In this document: positions 9,946 to 20,828 of the stretch, piece after piece | Layout of the letters: each line of letters starts with the position of its first letter | Numbering within the stretch: the first letter of the stretch is position 1 | Assembly: GCF_902459505.1 (NCBI RefSeq) | Contig: NC_047088.1 | Location: 100,307,704 to 100,371,703, forward strand | Source: Geotrypetes seraphini | Lineage: Eukaryota > Chordata > Amphibia > Gymnophiona > Dermophiidae | Direction: 5' to 3' | DNA length: 64,000 bases | Made by a program: the position numbers and the translations under genes | The notes under the pieces: model-generated | The model's database searches: none | Seen by the model: only the letters and a program-made list of their open reading frames with translations | What the model was told of the DNA's origin: nothing

Positions 9946-11010
9946 GCATGGGGTCACGAGCGGAGTTCCGCAGGGGTCGGTGCTGGGACCGCTCCTGTTC
10001 AATATATTTATTAATGACCTGGAGGCGGGAACAAATTGCGAAGTTATTAAATTTGCGGATGACACCAAACTCTACCGCAGGGTTGAAACCATGGAAGACT
10101 GCAAAGATCTGCAAAGGGACCTAACGACGCTAGAAGAATGGGCCAAAAAATGGCAAATGAACTTTAATGTAGGGAAATGCAAGGTCATGCATGTAGGGAA
10201 AAAGAACCCGATGTTCAGCTACAAAATGGGAGGATCACTGCTAGGGGTAAGTAACCTTGAAAGAGACCTGGGAGTGATGGTGGACACGTCTTTAAAGGCG
10301 TCGGCACAGTGCGCCACAGCCTCAAGAAAAGCAAACAAAATGTTGGGTATCATTAAGAAGGGTATCACGACCAGGACAAAGGAGGTCATCCTGCCACTGT
10401 ATCGTGCAATGGTGCGACCGCATCTGGAGTACTGTGTCCAATATTGGTCGCCGTACCTCAAAAAGGACATGGTGGTACTTGAGGGAGTCCAGAGAAGAGC
10501 AACTAAACTGATAAGAGGTATGGAAAACCTCTCATATACTGACAGACTGAAAAAGCTGGGGCTGTTCTCCCTGGAAAAGCGGAGACTTAGAGGAGACATG
10601 ATAGAAACCTTCAAGATCCTGAAGGGTATAGAAAAAGTAGACAGGGACAGATTTTTCAGATTACGGGGAACCACAAGTACAAGGGGGCACTCGGAAAAAT
10701 TAAAAGGAGACAGGTTTAAAACAAATGCCAGAAAGTTCTTTTTCACCCAGAGGGTGGTGGACACATGGAACGCGCTTCCGGAGGCTGTGATAGGCCGGAG
10801 CACGTTACAAGGCTTCAAAGAAGGTTTGGATAGGTTCCTAGAGGATAAAGGAATTGAAGGGTACAGATAAGAGTAGCGGTAGGTTATAGGGATAGTCTGG
10901 GACCATTGCTCAGGCAATGGGCCTGATGGGCCGCCGCGGGAGCGGACCGCTGGGCGAGATGGACCTCTGGTCTGCCTCAGCGGAGGCAACTTCTTATGTT
11001 CTTATGTACA
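9946..11010 (+). mobile_element. CR1-type LINE, best preserved RT 3' half
   Basis: 9980-10870 is open for 296 codons. It starts inside the RT palm ([20 protein letters not shown]) and includes the catalytic KFADDTKLYR with both aspartates, MNFNVGKCKVMHVG, and ILPLYRAMVRPHLEYCVQYW. It ends with the C-terminal NARKFFFTQRVVDTWNALPE and a natural stop. The 3' UTR (10871-11010) ends in TTCTTATGTTCTTATG, the octamer-type tail of CR1. ORF1, endonuclease and N-terminal RT are missing, so this is an ordinary 5'-truncated insertion. The long intact frame makes it one of the youngest LINE copies here. Confidence 0.92.
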
Positions 11011-11799
11011 TACGAGTATAAACTACAGAAGAAAGCCCAAACTAGTCTGGAAGCTATCCTTATGAGCTTTTAACCAAACTTTAGATCTATCCCCCAGTGA
11101 CACTCTCTTGACCTCTCCCACTCTATGTACAGCACATGATAAAGGCTCTAATGCAGGTTTTCCAACCTTTAGCCCACGGTCCAGAATCTGGCCCACCAAG
11201 AGCTTTTCTCTGGCCTTTGGAAGCTTTGCAAGTCTTGTGGCACTTATGGCAGGATTCCTTCTTCACCACCAGAACTCAGCTCTGTACACCAATCCATCAG
11301 TGTATATAACTTGAGCCACATAATACCAGAAGTTCATATTGGTATTGCAGTTTCATGCCTTAAGAGACTTGAAACTACAAGACCAAACCAACTTCCAGCA
11401 CTACATGGCTCAAGCTTGTAGAGAGCTGTGTTATGGTGGGGAAGCAGAAATCTCGCTGTAAGCACCACAAGACTTGCCAAGCTGAGGGCCAAGAAAAAGC
11501 TCTTGGTGGGCTAGGGTGAAGGCTAGGGAGAGCATGGGCATTGTAAAGGGGGGAGCTATGGGTGCCATGGCACCCTTAAAAATCTTCCCACAATCCACTA
11601 CCACTGCTGCTGTTTCAGCAGCGGCAAAACAAAGATAAAGGCATCACAGGGTGCTCTATTCATCCTCATGGCTGCCAGCTCTGCCCCAGAACTGAAAGTG
11701 ATGTCAGAAGGGATAGGGCCAGCAGCAGCGAGGATGAAGAGAGTGGCCCTGCGATGCCTTTATCTTTGTTTTGCCACCACCATAGAGAGGGGAATCAAC

Positions 11800-12430
11800 A
11801 TGCTGGATGGAAAGGGGGAGAGAGGAGATCAGGTGCTGGATGGAAAGGAGGATAGAAGGGAGTCAGGTGCTAGACAGAAGGAAGAGAGAGGAGGTCAGGT
11901 GCTGGAAGGGGAGGAGAGATAGAGGGGTCAGGCATAGGATGGAAGGGAGGAGAGAGAGGGTACAGACTGGCTGGAAGGGGGAGAGAGGAGGTCAGGTACT
12001 AGACAGAAGGGGGAGAGAGGAGGTCTGGCGCTGGATGGAAGGGGAAGTGAAGGGTCAGGTACTGGATGGAAGGGAGAAGAGAAAGGGTGCAGACACTGGA
12101 TGGAAGGTGGGAGAGAGGGACAGATGCTGGATAGAATGAGAAATGAAGCAGACACTGAATGGAAGGAAGGAGAGGTGGCAGATGCTGGATTGAAGAGGAA
12201 GAGAGTACATTAGGCACTGGATGAAAGGGGGAGAGAGAGAGAAGGGGTAGATGTTGGAGAGATGGGATAGAAGAGAAGGAAGCAGATGCTGGATGGGAGA
12301 GAGAGAGGGAGAAGATGCTGGGTAGAAGGGGAGGAGAGGGAGCTAACACTAGACATAAGGGGAAGAGAGAAGAGGGGCAGATGCTAGATGGAAGTGAGAG
12401 ACAGGGTCAAATGCTAGATGGGAGAGAAAA
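11800..12430. repeat. purine-rich degenerate array
   Basis: Loose repeats of the type GGATGGAAGGGGGAGAGAGG alternating with AGGTCAGGTGCTGGA run for about 600 bp, with a period of about 35-45 bp. The open frames here on either strand are products of the biased composition. Confidence 0.75.
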
Positions 12431-12599
12431 AAGAGCATAGAGTTAATAAGAGATTGGGAAATAAGAGGAAGTTAAATAAGGAAAGAGTTGGCAAGCTGTA
12501 GGTAGACACAGGTAAAAAAAAAAAAAAGGGAAACTTTAGACTGTATAGTAGGAAGGAATTAAATCTGGACAGAGGCAGAAAAAATAAATTAAAGAAAGC

Positions 12600-12775
12600 T
12601 ACATGGAAAAGGAGAAAAAAGAAGAGAAACATGACAAATTGACAGGAAATCTTGGCAAAAGAGTTAAGAGGAAAACAAGGAAAGCAGAAACCAGAGACTG
12701 GGACCAACATATTTAGAAAAAGTAAATGACCAGACAACAAAGGTAGAACAAATTAATTTGATTTTTGTTTTAGGA
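12600..12775 (-). repeat. shared module copy (in hAT-like element)
   Basis: On the minus strand it carries TTCTACCTTTGTTGTCTGG, then TTGGTCC and TCTCTGGTTTC, followed by a pyrimidine-rich tract. The same succession is found at 38425, 40985, 42985 and 58858 (+). On the plus strand the block ends in ACAACAAAG/GTAG, like an exon end followed by a splice donor. Confidence 0.6.
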
Positions 12776-12789
12776 TAAAGTAGTGTGGT

Positions 12790-13030
12790 AGCTGTGTTAA
12801 TAAACAGTAATAATTAAAATTGAAATAAAGTGATATCTTTTAATTGAACTAATTTAAAATACATTTTTGATTAATATTTGGAGACCAAACCCTCCTTCCT
12901 CATGTCAGAACAGGGTACCATAACTGCTGTATACTGTCCTAACTTGAGAAAAGAAGTTTTGGCCTCTAAACGTTAATCGAAAAATGTATTTAGTCCAATA
13001 AAATGATATATTACCCAAATTTTATTTGTA
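12790..13030 (+). repeat. dispersed repeat, copy 1
   Basis: The segment with AAGTTTTGGCCTCTAAACG, TGTATTTAGTCCAATAAAATG and TATTACC is matched by 17100-17260 (TTCTGGCCTC..., CTTAATCTAATG..., GTATCATTTTAT). I do not recognise the family. The two copies are on the same strand and in different contexts. Confidence 0.5.
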
Positions 13031-13554
13031 TTTGTTAACCTATATTGTAATGATTGTAATATGTCAGTTTTTGAAATTGACTTCTGCTATCTTTATATTT
13101 TGCACAGTACAGGGGAAAGTACATCAGGTTTTCTCTTTCTCCATTGTTACTATATAGGTTCTTGGAAAAGTATTGGGGAGTGGTCTGGAGAACATTTTGT
13201 AGGGGGGGGCCTGTAGAGGAGAGCATCGGGGAGTGGGCTGGAGAACATTGTGTGGGGGAGGGGGCTGTAGAGGAGGGGAGCGGGTTGTAGAGTATGTCCC
13301 AAATGTTGTTTATAGCCCATTATCAGTAGTAAAAGAAATGTTTTAGTAGCTTGACAATTTTCATTTTTCAGTTAGATATGGAATGGTACAGTTTGAGTTA
13401 ATTAGATATGGAATGGCACAGCTGAATTAAATATTGTTAAACTAGTAGATGGAATTCCTATTAAAGCATCAGTCATTGGGGACTGAGAAAGGAGAGACTT
13501 ATGTGACAATGTGGGTGCTTGATTTTTATTACATGTTAAATACCATACCATACT

Positions 13555-13995
13555 GATTCTTGTATCTCGCAAATGTCGACTAGGAATCATTGCAGCTTAC
13601 ATAATATTAGAAATGATACAGAGGTATATACCACATATACATGGATACATTGTAACAGGTCAGTGCAGTGATGAGAATAGATGTGTTTTCAGTGCCTTCC
13701 TGAATTGGAAGTATGTGGTAAGTCGTCGTAAGCTGCTTGGGAGTTTCGTTCCAGACTTTGGGTGCTTGGAATTCAAAGGTGGTCTGAAAGAGAGCTTTTC
13801 TACGGACCTGGCGTGGGGAGGGGAGTGGAAGCTTCCAGTGTTGAATTGTTCTTGAGAGGTAGAATTAGGTTGATTAGCCTTGTTGTATTAGCTGCTCTAA
13901 GACAGAAAGAGAGGAAAAACTTTCAGAACATGGCATTAAGGAATGAAAATGTTTCAGCCTGCTTTGCGCAATTTAATTTTATGGTTACTATTATA
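13555..13995 (-). mobile_element. L2-type LINE 3' end inside the hAT-like element
   Basis: The minus strand encodes a decayed L2 C-terminal segment (LEFQAPKVWNET followed by the KQLTTTYH region, about 13680-13790), then non-coding 3' sequence. It is 5'-truncated and its frame is broken. Confidence 0.45.
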
Positions 13996-14479
13996 TATTG
14001 TTTATAAGATTATATTGTGTGTATATAAAGAATGAATGGAAGAAATGGCATTATAATTAGTACTATTATTATGGGGGTAGGTCTGGAGTTGAGCTTGGGT
14101 ACCCCCAAACAAAAAGGCGTTCTGCTACCCCTGAGGGAGAGTACATGGAGAGAGTGAGACTGGATGAAGGCTGGGGAGGGAACAATGCACTACTGTATTC
14201 TGCCACTATTTGATGAAACATGCAACATAATATAACAGTGTGTGTTTTGGTCCTTTGAATATTACAAAATATAAAATGCCCAATAGAGAAAGGTTGGACA
14301 ACCCTGCTCTAAAGATATTAGAAAGAGTAATGGGGACAGAGGGAAATCCTGTCTAGTTCCTACTTTAATGGGAAAGGGGAAATCTGAATTCCATGAACTA
14401 TTAATGAAGTTTTTGGTTCATGATAAAGAGTCCTGATAGCCTTTAAGTCCCATCTCAAAAGCCCCACATACTCTAAGGC

Positions 14480-15240
14480 TGTTCTAATGCTGCTTTTGGG
14501 CAAAGGAGCTCAGCAGGCAGAGCCAGCAGCTGCAATGTTTGGAGGGGGAGAGAGAAAGGAGCATGGAAGGGTGGTGGAGGGAGAGAAAGGGGGCAGGGTG
14601 GTATGGAAGGGTTGTGAGAAGGATGGTATGGAAGGGTGATGGAGGAAGAGAAAGGGGGCAGGATGGTATGGAAGGGTTGTGAGAAGGATGGTATGGAAGG
14701 GTGGTGAAGGAAGAGATAGGAGGCAGGGTGGTATGGAAGGGTGGTGGAAGGAGAGAAAGGGGCTGATGGAATTGGTGTACAAGGGAAGGGGAGAGATATA
14801 AGGGGAAGGATACTGGATAGAATTGGGTTGAAGGAAAAGAAAGGGGGCAGATGCTGATGGAATTGGGGTGTACAGAAAGGGGAGAGAGACATAAGGCAGA
14901 AAGATCCTGGATGGAATTGGGTTGGAGGGAGAGAAAGGGGGCAGATGCTGATGGAAGTGGGAGGAAGGGAGAGGAGAGATTGAAATGCCCGACCATGGGG
15001 GTGTGGGAGAGGAAAGGGGAGGGGAGGAGAGGAGAGGAGAGAGATGCCAGACCATTGGAGGAGGGAAGGGAAGATGATGAATGCTACATCAATGGGGGGG
15101 GGAGGAAGTAGAGATGGAAGGGAGAGGCAGACAATTTCTGGAAGAGGCAAAGAAGGACAGAAGATGAAAGGAAGAGAGTGACAAGAAGATGAGGAGAGCA
15201 GAAACCAGAGAAGACAAGGTAGAAAAAAAAATTCTATTTA
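14480..15240. repeat. purine-rich degenerate array
   Basis: Repeats of TATGGAAGGGTGGTGGAGG and AGAGAAAGGGGGCAG, with a period of about 40-60 bp. Its right end (15185-15235) has CAGAAACCAGAG and ACAAGGTAGAAAAAAA, the plus-strand form of the shared module. The proline/serine/histidine-rich minus-strand frames of up to 225 codons here come from the repeat. I see no sign that they are genes. Confidence 0.75.
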
Positions 15241-15352
15241 TTTATTTTTTTGCTTTAGGGGACATACATCGCTGTTTCTGTGATGTTGCATTGTATGCAG
15301 AGTCCAGCTTCTTGGTGGTTTTATTAAACTTTGTCTACTTATTTCTATTTTA

Positions 15353-15431
15353 CCCCCTTTTACAAAACTGTAGAGCATTTTTTTAGCACTGGTCGTGGCT
15401 AAAAACCATACTACAGTTTTGTAAAAGGGGG
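15353..15431. mobile_element. 79-bp palindromic MITE
   Basis: The ends CCCCCTTTTACAAAACTGTAG and the mirrored CTACAGTTTTGTAAAAGGGGG give about 21-bp terminal repeats, with a short centre containing TTTTTAGCAC. It belongs to the group with TTTTACNAAAC ends also seen at 38243, 40561, 52675 and 58665. Confidence 0.7.
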
Positions 15432-15753
15432 AGAGGTTAGTTTGTGATTACATATTCCATACTAGGCGAAGGTATTTTCTGTGTTCTGTTTGTATGAAAG
15501 ACATGTTTTTTTGTTAGCTTTGACTAGCCTTGTTTGGCGAAATGCATCAGGCATGGTTCTTGGGAGCACCTTGAATTAACCTGATTTGAATCTCCTTATT
15601 TTCTGCCAATCTTCTTTTGTTTCATGTTGGATTCTTTGGTGGATTGCTTGCCTTGTTGTTTCGTTGCAAGTTAACATACATGGAGTGGAACGTACTAGAG
15701 TAGTTACAGATTTGGTTGTTTATACATATGGGTTACAGTTGGTTGATGTAGAG

Positions 15754-15947
15754 CAGGGCTGCCCAAATTCGGTCCTCGAGATCTACTGGCAGGCCAGGTT
15801 TTCAGGATATCCACAATGAATATGCATGAGAGAGATTTGCCTGTACTGCCTTCTTGGTATGCAAATCTCTCCCATGCATGTTCACTGTGGATATCCTGAA
15901 AACCTGGTCTGCCAGTAGATCTCGAGGATTGGACTTGGGCAGCCCTG
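15754..15947. mobile_element. 194-bp palindromic hAT MITE
   Basis: The ends CAGGGCTGCCCAA and TTGGGCAGCCCTG (the latter with two extra bases) enclose a nearly full-length palindrome with GTTTTCAGGATATCC repeated in mirror image. The 8-bp duplications are ATGTAGAG (15746-15753) and ATGTAAAG (15948-15955), a 7/8 match. It is non-coding. Confidence 0.85.
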
Positions 15948-15955
15948 ATGTAAAG

Positions 15956-16345
15956 TGAGGCAGTTGAGAGGGGTTGTAAACTTGGTTATTAATATAGACA
16001 TATATTTCGGATAGTATTACTGCTTTACAAATATTTGAACACTTTTATATATGCATGGAAAGGGTTCATAGTTAAAGTCCTGGGTAAGTATGTGGGAAGG
16101 GAAGGAAGGGGGATTTGTTCAGAGATGTTTGGAGGTTGCATAGAAGAAAAACTGTGGAAGGTGCTGTAGCTCAATGAGTAGAAGAAAAACTGTGCACTGG
16201 CATGCTAATCTTTGTTTGTTTTGAATTAAAAAAAGAAATACAAGTGGAAATAAAGAAGTAAATAAGAAAACAGATATATGGGGCGGGACATGGGCGGGGT
16301 GGGGCAGGGCCAAGGGGGCCCAGTGTACTTGGGGGTCTAGGGGCC
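15956..16345. other. unannotated stretch with a partial SINE-like A box
   Basis: GGTGCTGTAGCTCAATGAG near 16160 resembles a tRNA A box, but no B box follows at the expected distance. Otherwise nothing is recognised. Confidence 0.35.
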
Positions 16346-17095
16346 CTCAAAGAATTAATCCTGCTAAAATCTAAATACACCACATCTAGTGCTTCCCCTC
16401 TCTCCAATACTCTGGTCATTCAGTCAAAAAAATTGATCTGATTTGTCAAATGAGATCTTCCTCTAGTGAAACCATGTTGCCTCAAGTCATGTAATCTACT
16501 GGATTCAAGAAACTTCACTATTCCCTTTTTAAAAGCATTTCCATTAATTTACTTACCACAGAAGCCTGACTTGATGTCCTGTACTTCCCTTCTTCCTTCC
16601 ACTTTTGTGGAGAGGAACCACATCCACTCTTCTCCAGTCCTCCAGTACTACTCTCAACTCTAGAAAAAACATTTAAAAGATCAGCTAGCTGAGCTGCTAG
16701 AACTTCCCTTTTAATACCCTCGGATGTATGCCATCTGGCATCATTGCTTTGTCCACCTTTAGTTTAATAGCTAGCTCCTCATGAATACAGTTCTCTAAAA
16801 ATCATTCCAAGTCTACCACACCTCCATTCCTATTTGTGTTTGACTTTTGCAGTCCTGCTCCCGACTCTTCAGCTGTGAACACAGAACAGAAATATTTGTT
16901 AAGCAATTCAGCCTTTATCAGCTTCTATGTATTCCTCCCCTTCATCTTTGAGTCTCACAATGCCACTTTTGCACTTTCTTCTATTGTTAACATATAAAAA
17001 AAATGTCTTGTCCCCTGTTTTACCGTGTTGGCTATTTTTTTTTCTTCCATGTACATCTTAGCTTTCCTATTTCCTCTTAAAGCTGTCATTGAAAT
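16346..17095 (-). mobile_element. CR1-type LINE, central RT fragment
   Basis: Read on the minus strand, 16760-16690 gives DKAMMPDGIHPRVLKG, the conserved N-terminal RT block of CR1. 16350-16420 gives TRVLERGEALDVVYLDFS, the palm block that normally continues into KAFD. Stops and frameshifts lie between them. The piece ends inside the DVVYLDFS block, where unrelated sequence begins. Confidence 0.7.
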
Positions 17096-17099
17096 TCTT

Positions 17100-17262
17100 T
17101 TATGTCCCACTTATATATCCTGATACTTTTGCTCATAATCTCCTGACCTGGGAAAGAAGGTTCTGGCCTCTTTTAGTAAAAAAAAAAAAAAATGGACTTA
17201 ATCTAATGAAAAAAAGTATCATTTTATTTTTCTCTTTTTTTGCTTTATTTATATTGCCTTTA
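17100..17262 (+). repeat. dispersed repeat, copy 2
   Basis: Partner of 12790-13030: GAAGGTTCTGGCCTCTTTTAG, then CTTAATCTAATG and GTATCATTTTATTTTT. The family is unknown. Confidence 0.45.
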
Positions 17263-17419
17263 CAGTGGACTAATATGGCAACTATATCACAAATAATAAG
17301 ATAATTCATAAAATTTAAAAATCTTAGGCATTACTGAAGTAGCTGTTACAGCAGAAGGATAGCACAGCATAGACAGACTGGTTCACAAAAACAAGAATGA
17401 AAAAGAATAAAATGCTTTT

Positions 17420-17655
17420 CAGGCTGCTAGTTGGACGAGAAAGCTAGATTCTATAATATGAGCATCTGCATCTTATGATCGTTATAAGAAAATGTTTAAA
17501 ACTTATTTATGCAATTTTGGGGGGAATAATATGGATGTAATGTATGTTTCCATTGTTATTTTGTAATTCTTTGTGAATGCACAGTTCTTTTTATGTTAAC
17601 CACATAGAACTGTGAGGTGCTTGCAGTATACAAATGTTATGTTAAAAGAGAATTG
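17420..17655 (+). mobile_element. L2-type LINE 3' end
   Basis: A trace of the L2 C-terminus (YKKMFKTYLCNF, about 17480-17520) is followed by the AACCACATAGAACTGTGAGG and ATACAAATGTTATGTTA terminus common to L2 tails in this window. It is 5'-truncated. Confidence 0.55.
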
Positions 17656-17670
17656 AACCGTGGGCATCAT

Positions 17671-18024
17671 GTAGGGTTGCCAGATTTCCTTTATGAAAAA
17701 AAAGGACATTTGGTCCTGTTCTGTTCTGTCCCCAAGCTCCTCCCCCTTCTGTCTCCAGCTCTGCCCCATTTTGCCCCCTACCCCTCCTCAAGCTCTGGAC
17801 TGTGTCTGTGCATGCATGAACATCAACGTGATGACATCACACACATGTGTATGACATTATCATATCGACATCTGCACATGCGCAGACACCCTTCACAAGT
17901 GGCCCTGGAGTCAGGGACTTCCAAAACCTGAACATACTGCTGGGTTTTGGAAATCCCTCCAGGTACCCGGACATTCCTCTAAAAAAAGGACATGTCCGGG
18001 TTTTCTTGGACATCTGGTAACCTT
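17671..18024. mobile_element. non-autonomous DNA transposon, about 355 bp
   Basis: The left end AGGGTTGCCAGATTTCC and the right end, read inverted as AAGGTTACCAGATGTCC, are imperfect terminal repeats. Sub-terminal blocks also mirror each other (GGACATTTGG and GGACATGTCC, with CCCGGACATTCC). The host sequence around it has ATCAT on both sides, but the exact duplication is ambiguous. The superfamily is undecided. Confidence 0.65.
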
Positions 18025-18089
18025 ATCATAATGGATTTCATGGGGAAAGCTGGGGGACAGGAAGGAAAGTTAACAGGAATGGAAACAGG

Positions 18090-18400
18090 AGGAGACTAAT
18101 GCAGGTCTTTCCTGTCCAAGAATCTCTTTAACTCTCCATGAAATAAAAAGTTTTTAGGGTTTTTTTTTGGATGAGGCCTTTGCAAGTGTGCCGGTAGAGA
18201 CTTCCAAAGAGCAGGAGCAATGAAGAAAATTGCTGTTTGTTGAGTATCTTCAAAATGGGAATATGAGACAGGGAAAATAATGCATCTACTTTCATATTGT
18301 AATTGGATATGATGAATAGCCATCAAAGGCAAAAGATGATTAGCCAAATACAAAAGGAAACCTAAAATTTTATGGGCAAAGTGCAAAATCTTGAGATAAA
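18090..18400 (-). mobile_element. L2/CR1-type LINE C-terminal fragment
   Basis: A 96-codon minus-strand frame includes IAPALWKSLPAHLQR and FLFHGELKRFL, a pattern found at the C-terminus of L2-type RT proteins (APALWNSLP ... FK..LKT.LF). No catalytic RT block is present. It is a short 5'-truncated piece. Confidence 0.45.
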
Positions 18401-18414
18401 GTCACAGGAATTCA

Positions 18415-19095
18415 GGGCCAGATTCTCAAAACTTTAACACAGTCGCTATACTGGTTTCTGACAGTTTAGCCTGCCTGCATTTTAGCCACGAATTATCAAA
18501 ACAAATTATCTCTGTCTTTAGCAAGCTTTCTAGTAGTCTCCAACACTGCCAAGCAAATGGGTCTTCAACATTGAAATGAGCACTCCGGTGGATTCTTTAA
18601 AAATCGCCAAGCCATTCTTCAAGAGCGGCATTGGCTTTTGGCGACAAAAATCATCGACTGGTCCAGGGGTGCCAGTACAGTTTCAGCACTGTTTAAAACC
18701 CCGGCAGCAGGAGAGGTGCTCACTCTCTCCCGCTGCTAAGTGAACCCCCCCTGCAGTGGGAAAAATGCCCACTCTATCCTGCTGCCAAGCAAACTCCATC
18801 CCCTAGCAGGAGAGATACCCATTTTCTCTCACTGTCACACAATATCCCCCTACCTCTGACGCCCGGCACCCTCTTCCCCTTACCTTGATTTAGATGGCTG
18901 ACCAGAGGGATGCCTACTACCTTCGACCATTTGGCCCGCCTTTTCAAAATAGGCCTTCTCCTCCCTAGTGCATCTGGGGAGGGGCCTGAGGCTGCAGGTG
19001 GCCCAGACGCATAAGGTCCCTCCCATAGGAGGGGCCTTAACAACCTGCGATAGCGGCCTGTCATTTTTTAACACGATTTTTTGAGAATCTAGGCC
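18415..19095. mobile_element. Harbinger-like non-autonomous element, 681 bp
   Basis: The termini GGGCCAGATTCTCAAAA and, inverted, GGCCTAGATTCTCAAAA are flanked by TCA on both sides (18412-18414, 19096-19098), a 3-bp duplication. The centre is GC-rich and non-coding. The 3-bp duplication and the GG-starting ends fit PIF/Harbinger. The element at 30752 has related ends. Confidence 0.65.
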
Positions 19096-19098
19096 TCA

Positions 19099-20500
19099 GT
19101 GCTCTGAAACTAACTGTAACCCCTTGATTTGGGTATGAGCAACAGGTGGGCCATACAAATATATTTTTCATGGACTATTTGAAGGTCAAGCCATGAATAG
19201 TAAATCTAGGATAACAGCTGTACTTTAATCTACCTACTTCAACATACTTCTTTCACTGAATAAAACAATCCAGGGCAGCTTTTATATTGCAAATCAGATG
19301 AGATTTACTGGATTATTCCTGCAAAACTGGAGAAAGCTATAGAAAAACTATGATATGAATTTCATCTCTCAAGCATTATCTGAAGAAACATGCAGTCTCT
19401 AGGCCATTTCCTTTAGGAACAGTCTTTATTGCTAGAAAGGTATTGAACTCTTACACCTACAGTACATACTTCCTTTGAGCCCTTTCTCGGAGGGGAACTT
19501 CCCTATCTCTTTCTCTCCAAGCATCTACTCTCAGAGTCCTTGTATTCTGTTTCTTCTTCCCTGGAACACAACTTCTGGGTTCTGTGAAAATGTTGATCAG
19601 TTGGTTAAAGTTTGATCTTGTTTTCTCTTCCTTACTCCTCTTTCTCTTTGTAGAACTGGGGAGTAGAAAGTTGATAACTTCCTCCTTCAGTATGTGCAGC
19701 AGCTTTACAGGCTTGGGTGCATCCTTTGTTCCTTTCTCTAGGTACTCTGACCTAAGTAGCCAGCAACCCCTCTCTCTCATTAGTAGAAAAACTTGGTGAG
19801 ATAAGAGCAAGACCGGGTCCCCTAACGATATCCTGGTACAATACAATGGCTGAGGACTGGAAGCCAAAGTCAAAGACCCTCCCCTGGGTTGGGTATTTAT
19901 ATGACAAACTAAAGGGCTGAATTCACCATGTCAGTGAGGTGGAGAAAGCACAGTCCCTGTTCTGGAAGTTGCAGAAAATAGTGAAAAGTTAGAACTGCTT
20001 TTATTCTGGTAGAATACAGAAGGTTCTGGTACTCCAGCACAAGCAGAATCTTAGCCAACTCTACACTTCCCTCCTCCCAAAGGAAAAATGGTAAACCACT
20101 ACATTTTGTTTGTTCCCAAATGCTATCCCTATAATGAAGTCTGTATACTGTAACTTTTTCAAAGTCCATTGTCATCCTCTTATTTACTCAGAAGGATTTT
20201 CTAGATGGAAAAAACAAACTGGTGTCTGTAATAGCAGGATGCACAGAACTAATATATGGTAGCGCAGTCACCTAAATGCAAAAGAAATTCACTAATAAAA
20301 ATCTTTTATGTGTCCATGTGTGAAAGGATGGTCACTAAAATCTTAATATCTAGAGCGGCATAATGTCTTTTATGTGTGAGAAGAAATGTACTTGCTGTTG
20401 TAAAAATCTCTAGAGATTTACCTGAGTCTTTCCATGTGTAGGGGAAAGGCACAGTATAGTCCCATTAGGTGTGAAAAGCCAAAATTGAAACCACACATAT
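19099..20500. other. unannotated stretch, about 1.4 kb
   Basis: I recognise no repeat family. A 138-codon minus-strand frame (19457-19873) and an 88-codon one (19909-20175) show no domain, and I cannot tell them from chance. Confidence 0.4.
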
Positions 20501-20502
20501 AT

Positions 20503-20790
20503 AATAATAATAATAATTTATTTATTTTTTATTTTTTTTTATATACCACCAAAGCCATGATAGTTCGAGGCGGTTTACAATAAGAGGTGCTGGACAAACA
20601 GCGAAGTGGTACAATACAGTGAAGTGGTACAATACAGTGAAGTGGTACAATACAAAGTCATCGTATTTGAGGTACAGTTATGCAATATAAGATAATTAGG
20701 TTACAATCGAATGAACAAATTTGTTTTTATTGCTTTTCTAAAATTGAAGTATGGTGTGGTCATTCATTTGATTGCAGAATTCAGATCCAT
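20503..20790 (-). mobile_element. L2-type LINE 3' tail with a small tandem repeat
   Basis: The AATAATAAT microsatellite and the ATATACCACC ... CGAGGCGGTTTACAATAAG segment are the reverse complement of the L2 terminus. Within it GTGGTACAATACAGTGAA is repeated three times in tandem (20607-20655). Confidence 0.6.
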
Positions 20791-20828
20791 AGAAAAAATT
20801 TAAATTGTTGGTACCCTAATAATGTGGA

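Larger units (their letters stand above)
11154..14306. mobile_element. 3.15-kb hAT-like non-autonomous element
   Basis: The left terminus CAGGTTTTCCAACCTTTAGC and the right terminus, read inverted as CAGGGTTGTCCAACCTTT, form imperfect terminal inverted repeats. They are flanked by CTCTAATG (11146-11153) and CTCTAAAG (14307-14314), a 7/8 match to an 8-bp duplication. I find no hAT transposase. Inside are a purine-rich array (11800-12430), the shared module (12600-12775), a dispersed repeat (12790-13030), two local duplications (13165-13290, 13375-13430) and an L2 3' end. The length results from these additions. Confidence 0.65.

Noticed and set aside
14473-15150. 225-codon minus-strand frame rich in Pro, Ser and His
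   Set aside because: It follows the purine-rich degenerate repeat. All three minus frames are open there, a sign of low complexity.
19457-19873. 138-codon minus-strand frame in an otherwise unannotated stretch
   Set aside because: It has no domain, no splice signals that I can support and no neighbouring gene features.
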